From contig JACJZT010000004.1 in assembly GCA_020635455.1 (NCBI GenBank), forward strand, positions 306,353 to 370,352: a DNA stretch of 64,000 bases, in the 5' to 3' direction. The translations under genes and the position numbers were made by a program. Source of the DNA: Flavobacteriales bacterium (GTDB lineage: Bacteria > Bacteroidota > Bacteroidia > NS11-12g > UBA9320). Below are positions 53,470 through 62,306 of the stretch, piece after piece (the first letter of the stretch is position 1; the number at the start of each line of letters is the position of its first letter). A model generated the notes under the pieces. That model did not search any database. It saw only the letters and a list, made by a program, of their open reading frames with translations, and had not been told where the DNA came from.

Positions 53470-54870
53470 TCACACCAAATTTACAAAGTACATTTGCAAT
53501 TCGCCTTTGTTCTTGGCACTGATCTCTCCTCTGAATTCAAATTTAAACATCGGGTTCTCTTTGATCAATAAGTACGTTGAGTGAGAAATGTTAACCCTGT
53601 TTACTTCTCCCGAAGTTTCGATCCTGGATGAGGTATTGACCGTGTCGCCCCAGATGTCGTATGCAAATTTATTCGATCCCACAACTCCTGCAACTACTGG
53701 TCCTGAATTTAAACCGATCCTTGCCTCGAATACAGGAAGGTTTTTTTGGAGTCGCTCTGTTTTATGTTCCATAAGGAATTCCTGAATTTCAAGAGCTGCC
53801 AATGTACATTTAAGAGCATGATCTTCTGTGACCTGAGGCAATCCGCCTGCACACATGTATGAATCGCCAATGGTTTTGATCTTTTCAAGCTCATATTTTA
53901 AAATGATCTTATCAAAATTTCTGAAGCAGTAATCTATTTCCTTTACAAGTTCTTCCGGTGTCATTTTCTCTGAAATGTTGGTGAACTTGACAAAATCGGT
54001 GAACATTACCGTAACCGATTCAAACATTCTGGGTATACAGGAACCAAATTGTTTTAACTCATTAGCCGTTTCCTTTGGTAAAATGTTCAGGAGCAAATTA
54101 TCCGACTTTTTCTTTTCATCGGATAATAATTGATTTTTATTTTCAAGATCCTCAAGAGTATGTATGAGTGCCTGATTTTTTTCCCGAATCTTGGCTTCAG
54201 CTGAAGAAAGTTCATTAACCATATTGTTAAACGCTCTTGACAAGTCACCGATTTCATCCTTGCTTCGGTTACCAACATACTGGGTGAGATCACCCTGACC
54301 CACCTTAACCGCAGCATCTCTAATTGCCTTTACAGGTTTTGAGATGGTACGTGCCAACCAAAGTCCAAGTAGAATACCAAATAAAAAAACAAACACACTG
54401 AGGATCATAGCGGTAACCCTTACCTTGTGCATATTGCTTTTGATCTCATCGGTCTTAAAGCCAACCAATATTTCACCCGACATCATTTCCGAAGAGAATG
54501 GTGCGTGTTTTACGATCACTTTCTGGGAGTCAATTTGCATGGAGTCGATAGGATAATCCGGAGGATAGGTGTGTTTGAATTGCCGACCTTTTTCACCGGG
54601 AGGTTTAATTTCCCTGATGGCAACAAATTCGAGCCTGCTGTCGGATTTTGCAAAATCCATGGCCACCTGAATTCCTTCAAAATTATTTTCAATAAGGGCA
54701 ATATTGGTTCCCAGCGCCACCGTTTTGGCAAGGTTCTGTATTTCTGTATTAAAGGTGTTGATAAAATATTTTTCCTGTTGATTCGGAACAATATACATGA
54801 TCAATATGGTAAAGATCAAAACAATAATGGCTACGGTAAGCCAGATCCTAAGGGTAATACTGATGCGCAT
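53470..54870 (-). CDS. HAMP-domain adenylate/guanylate cyclase
   Basis: The 466-residue protein has an N-terminal membrane helix (8-28), a periplasmic sensor domain (30-155), a second helix (about 158-180), a HAMP domain (ARTISKPVKAIRDAAVKVGQ), a coiled coil and a class III cyclase domain (about 280-466). Metal-binding Asp residues are present in VTVMFTDFVKFTNIS and IKTIGDSYMCAGG, and the transition-state motif is WGDTVNTSSRIET. It is encoded one base after the PstS-like protein, which could be the ligand-binding partner of the periplasmic domain. Confidence 0.94.
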   Translation of the reverse strand: MRISITLRIWLTVAIIVLIFTILIMYIVPNQQEKYFINTFNTEIQNLAKTVALGTNIALIENNFEGIQVAMDFAKSDSRLEFVAIREIKPPGEKGRQFKHTYPPDYPIDSMQIDSQKVIVKHAPFSSEMMSGEILVGFKTDEIKSNMHKVRVTAMILSVFVFLFGILLGLWLARTISKPVKAIRDAAVKVGQGDLTQYVGNRSKDEIGDLSRAFNNMVNELSSAEAKIREKNQALIHTLEDLENKNQLLSDEKKKSDNLLLNILPKETANELKQFGSCIPRMFESVTVMFTDFVKFTNISEKMTPEELVKEIDYCFRNFDKIILKYELEKIKTIGDSYMCAGGLPQVTEDHALKCTLAALEIQEFLMEHKTERLQKNLPVFEARIGLNSGPVVAGVVGSNKFAYDIWGDTVNTSSRIETSGEVNRVNISHSTYLLIKENPMFKFEFRGEISAKNKGELQMYFVNLV

Positions 54871-54871
54871 T

Positions 54872-55336
54872 TTAATTGTTGATGGTAATTCTTTTTACCT
54901 TTGTTTTATAAGAACTTTCTGAAATTACACCTATAGAATTTGGTGTATTTGCAATAAAGTTTATAAGATCATCTTCATCGGAAAATAAAGCCGGTGCCTT
55001 ACACTTACCCTCAAAAACGAGTCCCAGCCAATACTTGTTAAACTCATTTGCCGACATATCGAAAATATCCTTAGCCACCTGAATGCCCGTTGGGTTGGTG
55101 GGTTTGCATAAGCCTATGAATACCGCCTTTCCATTCGGCCAGGTTTGTTTTTCTCCGAAGATCATTTTTTCGAATACACTTTTTTTCAATTGTCCGACAG
55201 AAGTTTGAGAATGAGTAATAACAACAAGTCCGTTATAATTTCCTGCCATTTTTGAACTGGAAGTCAAACCCGTGAACAGAAGGAGTAAAAGGCTTAATCT
55301 TAGAACTTTTCCGTTTAGTATCTTTTTCGTATTCAT
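54872..55336 (-). CDS. PstS-like periplasmic binding protein
   Basis: The 154-residue exported protein (signal peptide to about 30) matches the short phosphate-binding-protein-like family: VVITHSQTSVGQLKKSVFEK, MIFGEKQTWPNGK, then FNKYWLGLVFEGKCKAP and NTPNSIGVISESS. These proteins are about half the length of PstS. It lies two bases after the beta-barrel gene and one before the cyclase gene. A role in sensing an anion and passing the signal to the cyclase is inferred from position. Confidence 0.88.
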   Translation of the reverse strand: MNTKKILNGKVLRLSLLLLLFTGLTSSSKMAGNYNGLVVITHSQTSVGQLKKSVFEKMIFGEKQTWPNGKAVFIGLCKPTNPTGIQVAKDIFDMSANEFNKYWLGLVFEGKCKAPALFSDEDDLINFIANTPNSIGVISESSYKTKVKRITINN

Positions 55337-55338
55337 AC

Positions 55339-56370
55339 TTAAAAACCTAAGGCCATCTGAAAATAAACACCATTTTTACTTTTATCCTTTGCATCGGTAA
55401 TTAAGTTATATTCCAGTTTGGCAACTGCCAGGTAACTGAATTCATACCGCACACCAATCGAGGCTATCTTCTTTATGCTCTGTTTAAAAAACAGCTCTTT
55501 TTTATCGATCGTTACCATATCGTATTTAAGGTAGGGAACGATCTTATCCTTGATCCTGTATCCGGCATATGCATAAAAGGACTGGTTTGAAGTCATACCA
55601 ACAGAATCGTTATCGTTTGTAACCAGGTGTGCTTCTGCCAAAAACTCATACTTGTTTCTAAAATACGTAAAGTAAGCACCGCCGGATAATTGAAAAATGT
55701 CGAATACCGGGATCGAATCGTTATGAGCATCCGTTGAATGGTGATCTTTGGCATCGGATGAAAATTTATCCATGTAACCTGTAAGTCCAAGTTTCATTCC
55801 TCTTTTGGGTTTCGCATGCACTTCGGCTGTTACCGATTTAAAGGTATTGTCATCGGAAAAATCATTCGAGCCAATTCCATTTCCAACCAGGATCTGATAT
55901 CCATATTTCTTTTTGCCGAGGTTCAGACCCTGAAGAATAAGCCCGGTAGTATGAATTTCGATTAAACCCTGTCTGAACAACAATGGCCGGTCGACGGTAG
56001 GAAAAAAAACTCTTCCGTGATGATAGCGATCGTTCCAGTAACTGAAAGGTGTATGATGCTTTCCTATAAGTAAAGAATGGTTGCCCTTGTAATTGTATCC
56101 TATGATCAATCGCTCCATACTTACATTGAAAGAAGTAGGAGAATTGGGACTATACTTAAACACGGATTCACCCAGAAAGGATATCTTGTCGGTTACACGG
56201 CTGGTAATGAACAGGTCCTGTTCTCCAAGAAAATACATTAAATTGTCTTCATCCTCTGTATAACGCATGTCAACATTTGCGAAACCCTTTATTTGGGTAA
56301 CCTGCGAAAAGGAATGAACGACTGTTGTTAGTACGAAAAAAAGTATGAAAAAGATCCTGTTGAAATTCAT
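55339..56370 (-). CDS. Outer membrane beta-barrel (porin-like) protein
   Basis: The 343-residue protein has a signal peptide (1-22, SFSQ) and about sixteen amphipathic strands, ending in the aromatic C-terminus VYFQMALGF. Internal motifs include LLIGKHHTPFSYWNDRYHHG and RVFFPTVDRPLLFRQGLIEI, which occur in the small Bacteroidota porin-like family. It is the first gene of a five-gene run with the PstS-like protein and the cyclase, so it may admit their ligand. Confidence 0.85.
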   Translation of the reverse strand: MNFNRIFFILFFVLTTVVHSFSQVTQIKGFANVDMRYTEDEDNLMYFLGEQDLFITSRVTDKISFLGESVFKYSPNSPTSFNVSMERLIIGYNYKGNHSLLIGKHHTPFSYWNDRYHHGRVFFPTVDRPLLFRQGLIEIHTTGLILQGLNLGKKKYGYQILVGNGIGSNDFSDDNTFKSVTAEVHAKPKRGMKLGLTGYMDKFSSDAKDHHSTDAHNDSIPVFDIFQLSGGAYFTYFRNKYEFLAEAHLVTNDNDSVGMTSNQSFYAYAGYRIKDKIVPYLKYDMVTIDKKELFFKQSIKKIASIGVRYEFSYLAVAKLEYNLITDAKDKSKNGVYFQMALGF

Positions 56371-56379
56371 AAGTCATCT

Positions 56380-56397
56380 ATTGTTTCGGAAAACAAT
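56380..56397 (-). promoter_or_regulatory. Inverted repeat upstream of the porin-cyclase operon
   Basis: ATTGTTT and AAACAAT are separated by four bases (7-bp perfect repeat), ten bases before the ATG at 56370. It could be an operator or a leader hairpin for the five-gene run. Confidence 0.4.
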
Positions 56398-56462
56398 GAT
56401 AACCAATAAATTCATTTTTAGGAATATTAATGTTCGGTTTTAGGAAAAATTGAAAAAGAAAT

Positions 56463-57212
56463 TTACTTCTTTAAAGATGCTTTACTAAAAATATAGGCAG
56501 GGATCTCCTTATCAAACTCAATTTTATCAATTACAAAATCAGTGCCCTTTCCGGTTTTCAACATATCCTTATAATTGATCTTCTTAGGATACCAGCGACC
56601 ATCCGTTTTCTGAACATCACTAAGCACGGTTTTTTTGAGCAACTGACCGGATTTGGCGTAAAGTTCCTCTTTCAATGGTACAAATCTTTCCTGATCGACC
56701 CAGGTCTTGCGTTTAGAATATGAAACGTTTTCAACCTTTGCGGTTAAGATCAATACCCAGGTTTTTCTTCCATCGTATATTTCTTCCGACTCCACTACGG
56801 CATTATACTTTTTCAGGAGTTCGTTTTCTTCCATCATGTCTTCGTAAGAAAGATCTGAACCCATGACAGATTGTTTGAGCATGTGACCCGAAAGCTGAAT
56901 GGTACGGTCGGTGGAAGGAGAATATATCCACAGTCGGTCATCCAGTTTTAGCATTTTGGTACCCCTTTCCCTTGCCGGCGATAAATATTCGGTAAAAGAT
57001 TTATTGTTTCCTTCGGAATACCCTTTTGACCTGATCGACCGATCTCCCCTTTTTGTGTGAATGATCATGGTTGATTCTATGACTTTTGTTTTGGAATTCA
57101 AATTCGCCTCAACCCTGTCCAGTATATACTTTGGATTTGGATAATCGGCTCCTGCGAAAAACAGCAGAAACATTATACTGCTCACCATGATGTTCATTAC
57201 TTTTTTCTTCAT
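56463..57212 (-). CDS. LolA-like outer membrane lipoprotein-sorting protein
   Basis: The 249-residue protein has a signal peptide (about 1-23) and the LolA/LppX-like fold seen in proteins called lipoprotein-sorting proteins: YPNPKYILDRVEANLNSK, STMIIHTKRGDRSIRSKGYS, RGTKMLKLDDRLWIYSPSTD, then KTWVDQERFVPLKEELYAKS. This family is longer than true LolA and lacks a Cys. It is the last gene of the operon led by the TetR regulator, overlapping the permease gene by four bases. Confidence 0.9.
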   Translation of the reverse strand: MKKKVMNIMVSSIMFLLFFAGADYPNPKYILDRVEANLNSKTKVIESTMIIHTKRGDRSIRSKGYSEGNNKSFTEYLSPARERGTKMLKLDDRLWIYSPSTDRTIQLSGHMLKQSVMGSDLSYEDMMEENELLKKYNAVVESEEIYDGRKTWVLILTAKVENVSYSKRKTWVDQERFVPLKEELYAKSGQLLKKTVLSDVQKTDGRWYPKKINYKDMLKTGKGTDFVIDKIEFDKEIPAYIFSKASLKK

Positions 57213-58483
57213 ACTTCTAATTCTTTAAATAATCTTGCGGTTTCCCTCTTATAAATTCCGATGCCTGAAAGCGCATTTCCTATAACCATCGCCAAAACCC
57301 CCGGAATGAATCCGATATAAAACAAATTTGAAGAAATTTTGGAACGGACGGTATTTGGCATGATCATAGTAGATTCCTTCATGTATTCACTGATGTCAAT
57401 TCCAACTTCCTGCATGTATAAGGTTCCTCCCAATCCGATCAGAGTGCCTATGCAGGAGCCGATAAGGCCTACTAATATGGCCTCAAGTATCATGCTTCTG
57501 TATATTCCTGACTTTGGTTCACCCAATGCAAGTCTTATTCCAAATTCTTTGTAGCGCCTTAATCCTCCAAGCAAACCGGTATTCCACAACACAATGGACA
57601 TGGCGATTATGAATAAAAAAACAAACAATCCCGACATGTTTTCTCCATAATTGAATACTTCCTCAAGGTCGTTTTGGGCTTTTAGGGGTTTCATTACCGG
57701 AGCAAATTCATCCGTACTGTTTTTGTATTTTTGGTTAAACGTTTCTGATATCTCAATGGTTTTCATGTCGTTATAAACATCATTTGGTAAAAAACCTAAA
57801 ATTTCACCGGCCGCATCTTCCATGTCCAATACCATCTGAGCATCTTTCAGATCGATTATAAAAGCCATTTTATCCAGTGCAGCCAGTCCGAATTTAATGG
57901 TCCCACAAATTTTAAAAGCATAAAAGGTCATTGAACCATTCATGGTAGTACCAAAAAACGTCACCACATCACCAATTTTTACTTTGAGCTTTTTTGAAAA
58001 CTCCTCACCGATCAAAGCTTCACCCCGGTTTTGAGGTATCCTTCCCTGTACTATTGAATTTTTGAGATTCATTCGTTTGACCTCATTGGTGTTTTGAGAA
58101 AGTATGTCGAATGAAAGTCCGATGGTCGGGCCCTGTGCTTTAGAATTTCCGGCCGTATCCGGAATGTCGATCAAGCCACCGAACTTTATTCTCTGTACAA
58201 AATCCATGTCCGGATATTCCGTCTTCAGTTCACCGATCAGAGCCTCTGTTTCAAGCAAGGCAGCATCATTTGGAAGCTGGTCGATGTTTTCGGCATAAGC
58301 TCGGGTCATTATTTTTACATGACCGGTTTCAAATCGCGCATTCTGAGTGATCACATCCCCGAAAACTCCCTTGATATAGCCGCTTAAAAGCACGGTTAAG
58401 GCCACCCCTATCGAAATGATCAAAATTGGCAGGACCGAACGGCTTTTATCCCTTAATATTCCTTTTAGTAAAAATCGGATCAT
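57209..58483 (-). CDS. ABC transporter permease, FtsX/LolC-type (second)
   Basis: The 424-residue permease has an N-terminal membrane helix (about 17-35), a periplasmic MacB_PCD-like domain (40-270) and three C-terminal helices with an FtsX domain. The coupling-helix motif is LGGLRRYKEFGIRLALGEPK. It overlaps the upstream permease by four bases and the downstream LolA-like gene by four bases. With the other permease and the ATPase it would form a LolCDE/MacB-like complex that draws a lipid or lipoprotein from the inner membrane. Confidence 0.93.
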   Translation of the reverse strand: MIRFLLKGILRDKSRSVLPILIISIGVALTVLLSGYIKGVFGDVITQNARFETGHVKIMTRAYAENIDQLPNDAALLETEALIGELKTEYPDMDFVQRIKFGGLIDIPDTAGNSKAQGPTIGLSFDILSQNTNEVKRMNLKNSIVQGRIPQNRGEALIGEEFSKKLKVKIGDVVTFFGTTMNGSMTFYAFKICGTIKFGLAALDKMAFIIDLKDAQMVLDMEDAAGEILGFLPNDVYNDMKTIEISETFNQKYKNSTDEFAPVMKPLKAQNDLEEVFNYGENMSGLFVFLFIIAMSIVLWNTGLLGGLRRYKEFGIRLALGEPKSGIYRSMILEAILVGLIGSCIGTLIGLGGTLYMQEVGIDISEYMKESTMIMPNTVRSKISSNLFYIGFIPGVLAMVIGNALSGIGIYKRETARLFKELEV

Positions 58484-59634
58484 TGTAATTTTCCTTTCAG
58501 TGCCGCAACCGGATCCATTTTGGAAATTTTTCTGGCAGGTATAAAACTGACCAGAGTTGCAGAAATAATAATAATTAAAATGGTAGTGAGAATTAATTTT
58601 AAGGTGTAGATCGGGTAGATAACATCCGCCACAGTAACCCCTGCGTTTTGCGAGGCTTCAGGGATCGAAAGGCCAATTCGGGTAAAATACCTGAAAAGCG
58701 GAATCCCGTATAAGGTACCCAGGATCATTGCAAAAAAACTGTACATGGCACCTTCAACGGTAAAAAGTATCATTACTTTGAAACGGGTCATTCCCATGGC
58801 AATGTAGGTACCAATTTCTTTCTGTCTTCTAAAAATTGAAAGAACCTGGGTGTCGAAAATTGCCAGAAGGGCAATGGCCAGAAGAAGCATATACAGAATT
58901 GAACTACTGATCTTTTCCATACCAATTATTTCCAGTAAAAATTCAAGCAACTCTTCCTGGCTCTTAAAAGTCCAGTTATTGTACTTTTCCGGAAGATAAT
59001 GATTGCCGGCAACCAGATATGTAGCATGCCGATCAAGGCCGGTGATTTGCCATAATTTGTTTATGTCCATCCACAGTTGACCATTATCCACGCTTGCGAT
59101 ATCGTTGTCGAACACTTCAACCACGGTAATGTTGGCCGCATCAAAAGTCCCGTTCTTATCGCGCCATCTCAAGAGCATCTGATCTCCTTTTTTAAGCTTG
59201 TTGGATTTGGCCATTCGTTTTCCAATGATCACCGGAAAATCGACCTTGGTATTTTTGAGAAATTCAACGGGTATTTTAACGATCGACTGATCCGGCGAAA
59301 TGCCTTTCATAACCACAGAAACCATTCTGTTATTCGGATAAATGGTTGCTTGCCTTACCAGAACAGGAGACAGAAATCGGCTTGTATCGGGGATCTTATC
59401 ATGACTGTCCTGAAACGAAAAAGGATCGTAGGGATCGTACTTCTTATGGATCAATTGACCATCACCAAATTCCCATTCAATGGAGTCATTAACTGCCTGA
59501 TGTTTCCAGCCATCCAAAAATCCGTTGAAAAAAATGATCATTACAAACGCAAAAGACAGTACAATTGCGTTTAGCCAGGTTCGCAAACCGGCTCCGATCA
59601 GATTCCTGAATGCGAGTTTAAGTGCCAGGAACAT
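58480..59634 (-). CDS. ABC transporter permease, FtsX/LolC-type (first)
   Basis: This 384-residue permease has a helix at about 17-38, a periplasmic domain (40-250) and three C-terminal helices (FtsX, around IFDTQVLSIFRRQKEIGTYI and IPARKISKMDPVAALKG). It is a paralogue of the next permease and is shorter. It overlaps the ATPase gene by 17 bases and the second permease by four. Confidence 0.93.
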   Translation of the reverse strand: MFLALKLAFRNLIGAGLRTWLNAIVLSFAFVMIIFFNGFLDGWKHQAVNDSIEWEFGDGQLIHKKYDPYDPFSFQDSHDKIPDTSRFLSPVLVRQATIYPNNRMVSVVMKGISPDQSIVKIPVEFLKNTKVDFPVIIGKRMAKSNKLKKGDQMLLRWRDKNGTFDAANITVVEVFDNDIASVDNGQLWMDINKLWQITGLDRHATYLVAGNHYLPEKYNNWTFKSQEELLEFLLEIIGMEKISSSILYMLLLAIALLAIFDTQVLSIFRRQKEIGTYIAMGMTRFKVMILFTVEGAMYSFFAMILGTLYGIPLFRYFTRIGLSIPEASQNAGVTVADVIYPIYTLKLILTTILIIIISATLVSFIPARKISKMDPVAALKGKLQ

Positions 59635-60337
59635 TTTCTTTGCTTTTTATTAGGTCATCCGATTCAACTTTGCCGTCCCTAAGATGTATGATCCTGTTTA
59701 AATACTTCATTACCTTTTCGTCGTGCGTTGAAAAAATAAAGGTGGTATTGAGTTCCTGGTTTAATTTAACCATGGTTTGCAAGATCGCATGAGCGTTGGC
59801 AGCATCCAGATTAGCGGTTGGCTCATCTGCCAGTAAAATTTCAGGTCGCTTGACCATGGCCCGCGCTATGGCCACCCTTTGGCCTTCACCTCCTGAAAGT
59901 TTATCGGGTTTTTTATCGGCGATCTTTTCCAGACCAACCCATTCAAGGGCTTCCATTACAGCCTTTTTTCGCTCGGAAGCTGTATATTTCTGCAATAGCA
60001 ATGCAAATTCTACATTTTCGAAGATGGTGTATACCGGCAACAAATTAACCACCTGAAAAATAAAGCCAATATGATGATTTCTAAGCAAGGCAGATTCTTT
60101 ATGTGTTAGTTTAGAAATGTCTTTCCCAAGAACAAGGGCATTACCTTCAGTTGGCGAATCAAGAGATCCGATAATGTTAAGCAAGGTAGTTTTTCCCGAA
60201 CCCGAAGGTCCTACAAGACCTGAAAATTCACCTTTTTCAAACCTAAGGTCAATTTGGTTTAAAGCAGTAAACAAACCGTCCCCTACCGGAAAACGTTTTA
60301 CTACATTTTTAAGTTCTATTATATATTCCTTTTCCAT
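59618..60337 (-). CDS. ABC transporter ATPase (LolD/MacB type)
   Basis: From ATG 60337 the protein has 239 residues, the normal length for LolD-type ATPases; a frame from 60382 adds 15 unlike residues. Motifs are Walker A GPSGSGKTT, the Q-loop IGFIFQVVNLLP, the signature LSGGEGQRVAIARAM, Walker B ILLADEPTANLD and the H-loop STHDEKVM. It starts one base after the outer membrane protein gene and powers the two permeases downstream. Confidence 0.96.
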   Translation of the reverse strand: MEKEYIIELKNVVKRFPVGDGLFTALNQIDLRFEKGEFSGLVGPSGSGKTTLLNIIGSLDSPTEGNALVLGKDISKLTHKESALLRNHHIGFIFQVVNLLPVYTIFENVEFALLLQKYTASERKKAVMEALEWVGLEKIADKKPDKLSGGEGQRVAIARAMVKRPEILLADEPTANLDAANAHAILQTMVKLNQELNTTFIFSTHDEKVMKYLNRIIHLRDGKVESDDLIKSKENVPGT

Positions 60338-60338
60338 T

Positions 60339-61475
60339 TTAATGATTGTAAACCAGCATGATCCTGAATCCCGGTCCTGCAAACTGATTGGTTAGATTGT
60401 TTTGTTGAAGACCTGAAAAAGAGTCCGGATTGTAATATGCCATTAAATAACTTGTCATTTTTTTAAAATCGTGCTGGAGATTAATTAAATACACAGCGTT
60501 ACTATTGTTCCACGGGTAATAAACCAATGCCTGCAAATTATCAAACAGGGTTAAGGGATATCTGAGGGCAAGGGCACTTACTACAAATTGTGACTCAAAA
60601 TTAAATGCTTTTTCATCGCTGGCAAAAAAGAGGTTTTCAATCATTAAATGAAGACCGTTCGCAATACCAAAGGTATAATCTCCCCCTAAGTTTGCAAGGG
60701 TTTGATGAGTAAAACTTCCAATATTTTTTTTCTTTTGAACATAGGATGCTTCCAGCCATATGCCGATCGTATAATCCCATTTTGCATCCAAACCATAACG
60801 ATTTTCAGGAATGAAATCCATGTTCGGCACCCCAAACAAACTTGTCGCATCTGCAATTCGTCTGTGATACGACAAACCAATCTCGCCGCGGGTAACCGGG
60901 AACTGGTAACGCAATCCATACTCCGGAATTCCTGAATTGGTTTCGACAAGATCCAGACCTCTGGTTTTTTTATTCCCATACAAAGACCATATCCAGATAT
61001 TTGAATTGTTTATAAAATAATAACGTCCCAATAATCCGTAAACTCCGTTGGTCAATTGAAGAGGATCCCTTGGATCGATCTGGTTGAACCATTGTATGGG
61101 TCTGAGGAGGGTAGCAGCTCCAAAATCGATCTTTTGCAAACCGGCCCTTAACTCAAACTGTTTTCCCGAATATCTCAACCAGAGTCGGTATGGAGCAATT
61201 TTCCCTTCATTGCTAAACTCTGTGAAAGGATGTGAGAGAACAGAACCTGAAAGGTTTAAGGATGCTTCAAGATCAACTTTCCGGCTCGTATCGATGGCTC
61301 GGTAATGATTTAACTGAGGAATGTATCTGGCACCAATAAAAGTGTTCAGGTCTTGTTTGGGACTATAACTTCCGATGGCCGAGAACTGTCCGCTCAGTTC
61401 TGTTGCTTTTCGTTTTTGAGCAAAGGTTGAGGTGGTTATACCAACAAGCAGAAACCAAACCGTTAACTCTCTCAT
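60339..61475 (-). CDS. Outer membrane beta-barrel protein in the TetR-ABC operon
   Basis: The 378-residue protein has a signal peptide (1-19, TFAQ) and a beta-barrel with about sixteen strands, with GLQKIDFGAATLLRPIQWFN, GLLGRYYFINNSNIWIW and a C-terminal FRIMLVYNH. It resembles the DUF1302-like outer membrane proteins that accompany LolCDE-like and LolA-like genes. It overlaps the TetR gene by four bases (ATGA). It may be the outer membrane end point of the system encoded by the operon. Confidence 0.85.
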   Translation of the reverse strand: MRELTVWFLLVGITTSTFAQKRKATELSGQFSAIGSYSPKQDLNTFIGARYIPQLNHYRAIDTSRKVDLEASLNLSGSVLSHPFTEFSNEGKIAPYRLWLRYSGKQFELRAGLQKIDFGAATLLRPIQWFNQIDPRDPLQLTNGVYGLLGRYYFINNSNIWIWSLYGNKKTRGLDLVETNSGIPEYGLRYQFPVTRGEIGLSYHRRIADATSLFGVPNMDFIPENRYGLDAKWDYTIGIWLEASYVQKKKNIGSFTHQTLANLGGDYTFGIANGLHLMIENLFFASDEKAFNFESQFVVSALALRYPLTLFDNLQALVYYPWNNSNAVYLINLQHDFKKMTSYLMAYYNPDSFSGLQQNNLTNQFAGPGFRIMLVYNH

Positions 61476-62062
61476 ATCGTTTCTCTGTTGCTGATCCCAT
61501 AAAAAAAGAACCGGGTCAGATCCAGGATCAGATCTGATCTGTTCGAATAAAAAACGTTGAGTTTTGGATCGAACACTTTGTTCTGAAGGTCGAAAAGATT
61601 GTACATAATAAAGTCTATGGGCAATTCCTTGCTTATACCACCTTCGGATTGAGCTTTTATAAAGTCATTGCGGATCTCCCCTATCATTTCAGTTTGTCTT
61701 TTTTCCAGTTTGTTTGCAAGATCTTGATTTTCCGGAGAGTAAATGTCCGTCAAAAAATCATCACTCATGCCCTCAACATTCTCCTTTTTTTGCTCTACCA
61801 TTCGTTTAATTTTTTCAGGAAAGGAGATCTCCATATTTTTGATGGTCCTATACCTCTCGATCGATTGGTCCGATAAGAGGTCGATCAACCGGTCGATCAG
61901 ATCATTCTTATTTGAAAAGTTTCGGTAAAAACTCATTTTACTGATCCCGGCATGCAAACAGATCTGTTCAATAGTTACTCTTTTTATACCATGTTTCCAG
62001 AACAGAACCCTAGCGCTTTCAAGAATTGATGAAGAAATATCCTGGGAAGATTTACGAATCAT
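61472..62062 (-). CDS. TetR-family transcriptional regulator
   Basis: The 196-residue protein has an N-terminal TetR helix-turn-helix (about 10-57: SILESARVLFWKHGIKRVTI, ISKMSFYRNFSNKNDLID) and a variable ligand-binding C-terminal domain. It heads the operon (TetR, outer membrane protein, ATPase, two permeases, LolA-like). Because it is first in the operon and a set of TGTTAC repeats lies over its promoter, autoregulation is likely. The inducer is unknown. Confidence 0.93.
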   Translation of the reverse strand: MIRKSSQDISSSILESARVLFWKHGIKRVTIEQICLHAGISKMSFYRNFSNKNDLIDRLIDLLSDQSIERYRTIKNMEISFPEKIKRMVEQKKENVEGMSDDFLTDIYSPENQDLANKLEKRQTEMIGEIRNDFIKAQSEGGISKELPIDFIMYNLFDLQNKVFDPKLNVFYSNRSDLILDLTRFFFYGISNRETI

Positions 62063-62120
62063 TGTTACAAAATTAATATAATGTTACGATATTTAAAACA
62101 AAAATATAATTTAGTAACAT
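62063..62120 (-). promoter_or_regulatory. Promoter and candidate operator of the TetR-ABC operon
   Basis: On the minus strand TTG (62101 to 62099), a 23-base spacer and TAATTTTG (62075 to 62068) form a promoter; the box lies five bases before the ATG at 62062. The hexamer TGTTAC occurs at 62063-62068 and 62082-62087, and GTAACA at 62114-62119, so ATGTTAC and GTAACAT make a widely spaced inverted pair across the -33 region. These are candidate TetR half-sites. Confidence 0.55.
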
Positions 62121-62306
62121 ATCTTAAAAGTTAATTCTTCGGGAGTTAAAGGATTTTAAGCAGGTTTTTTTATTTATAAGGAGGGCATAATTGCATAAAG
62201 ATCGGGTATGTAATCTAAGAGAATATTTTATTTCTTTGATGTACCACAAAGCAAAGGTTGAAACTCACACCGGACGATCTAATACAACACATCATTCAGC
62301 ACGGAA

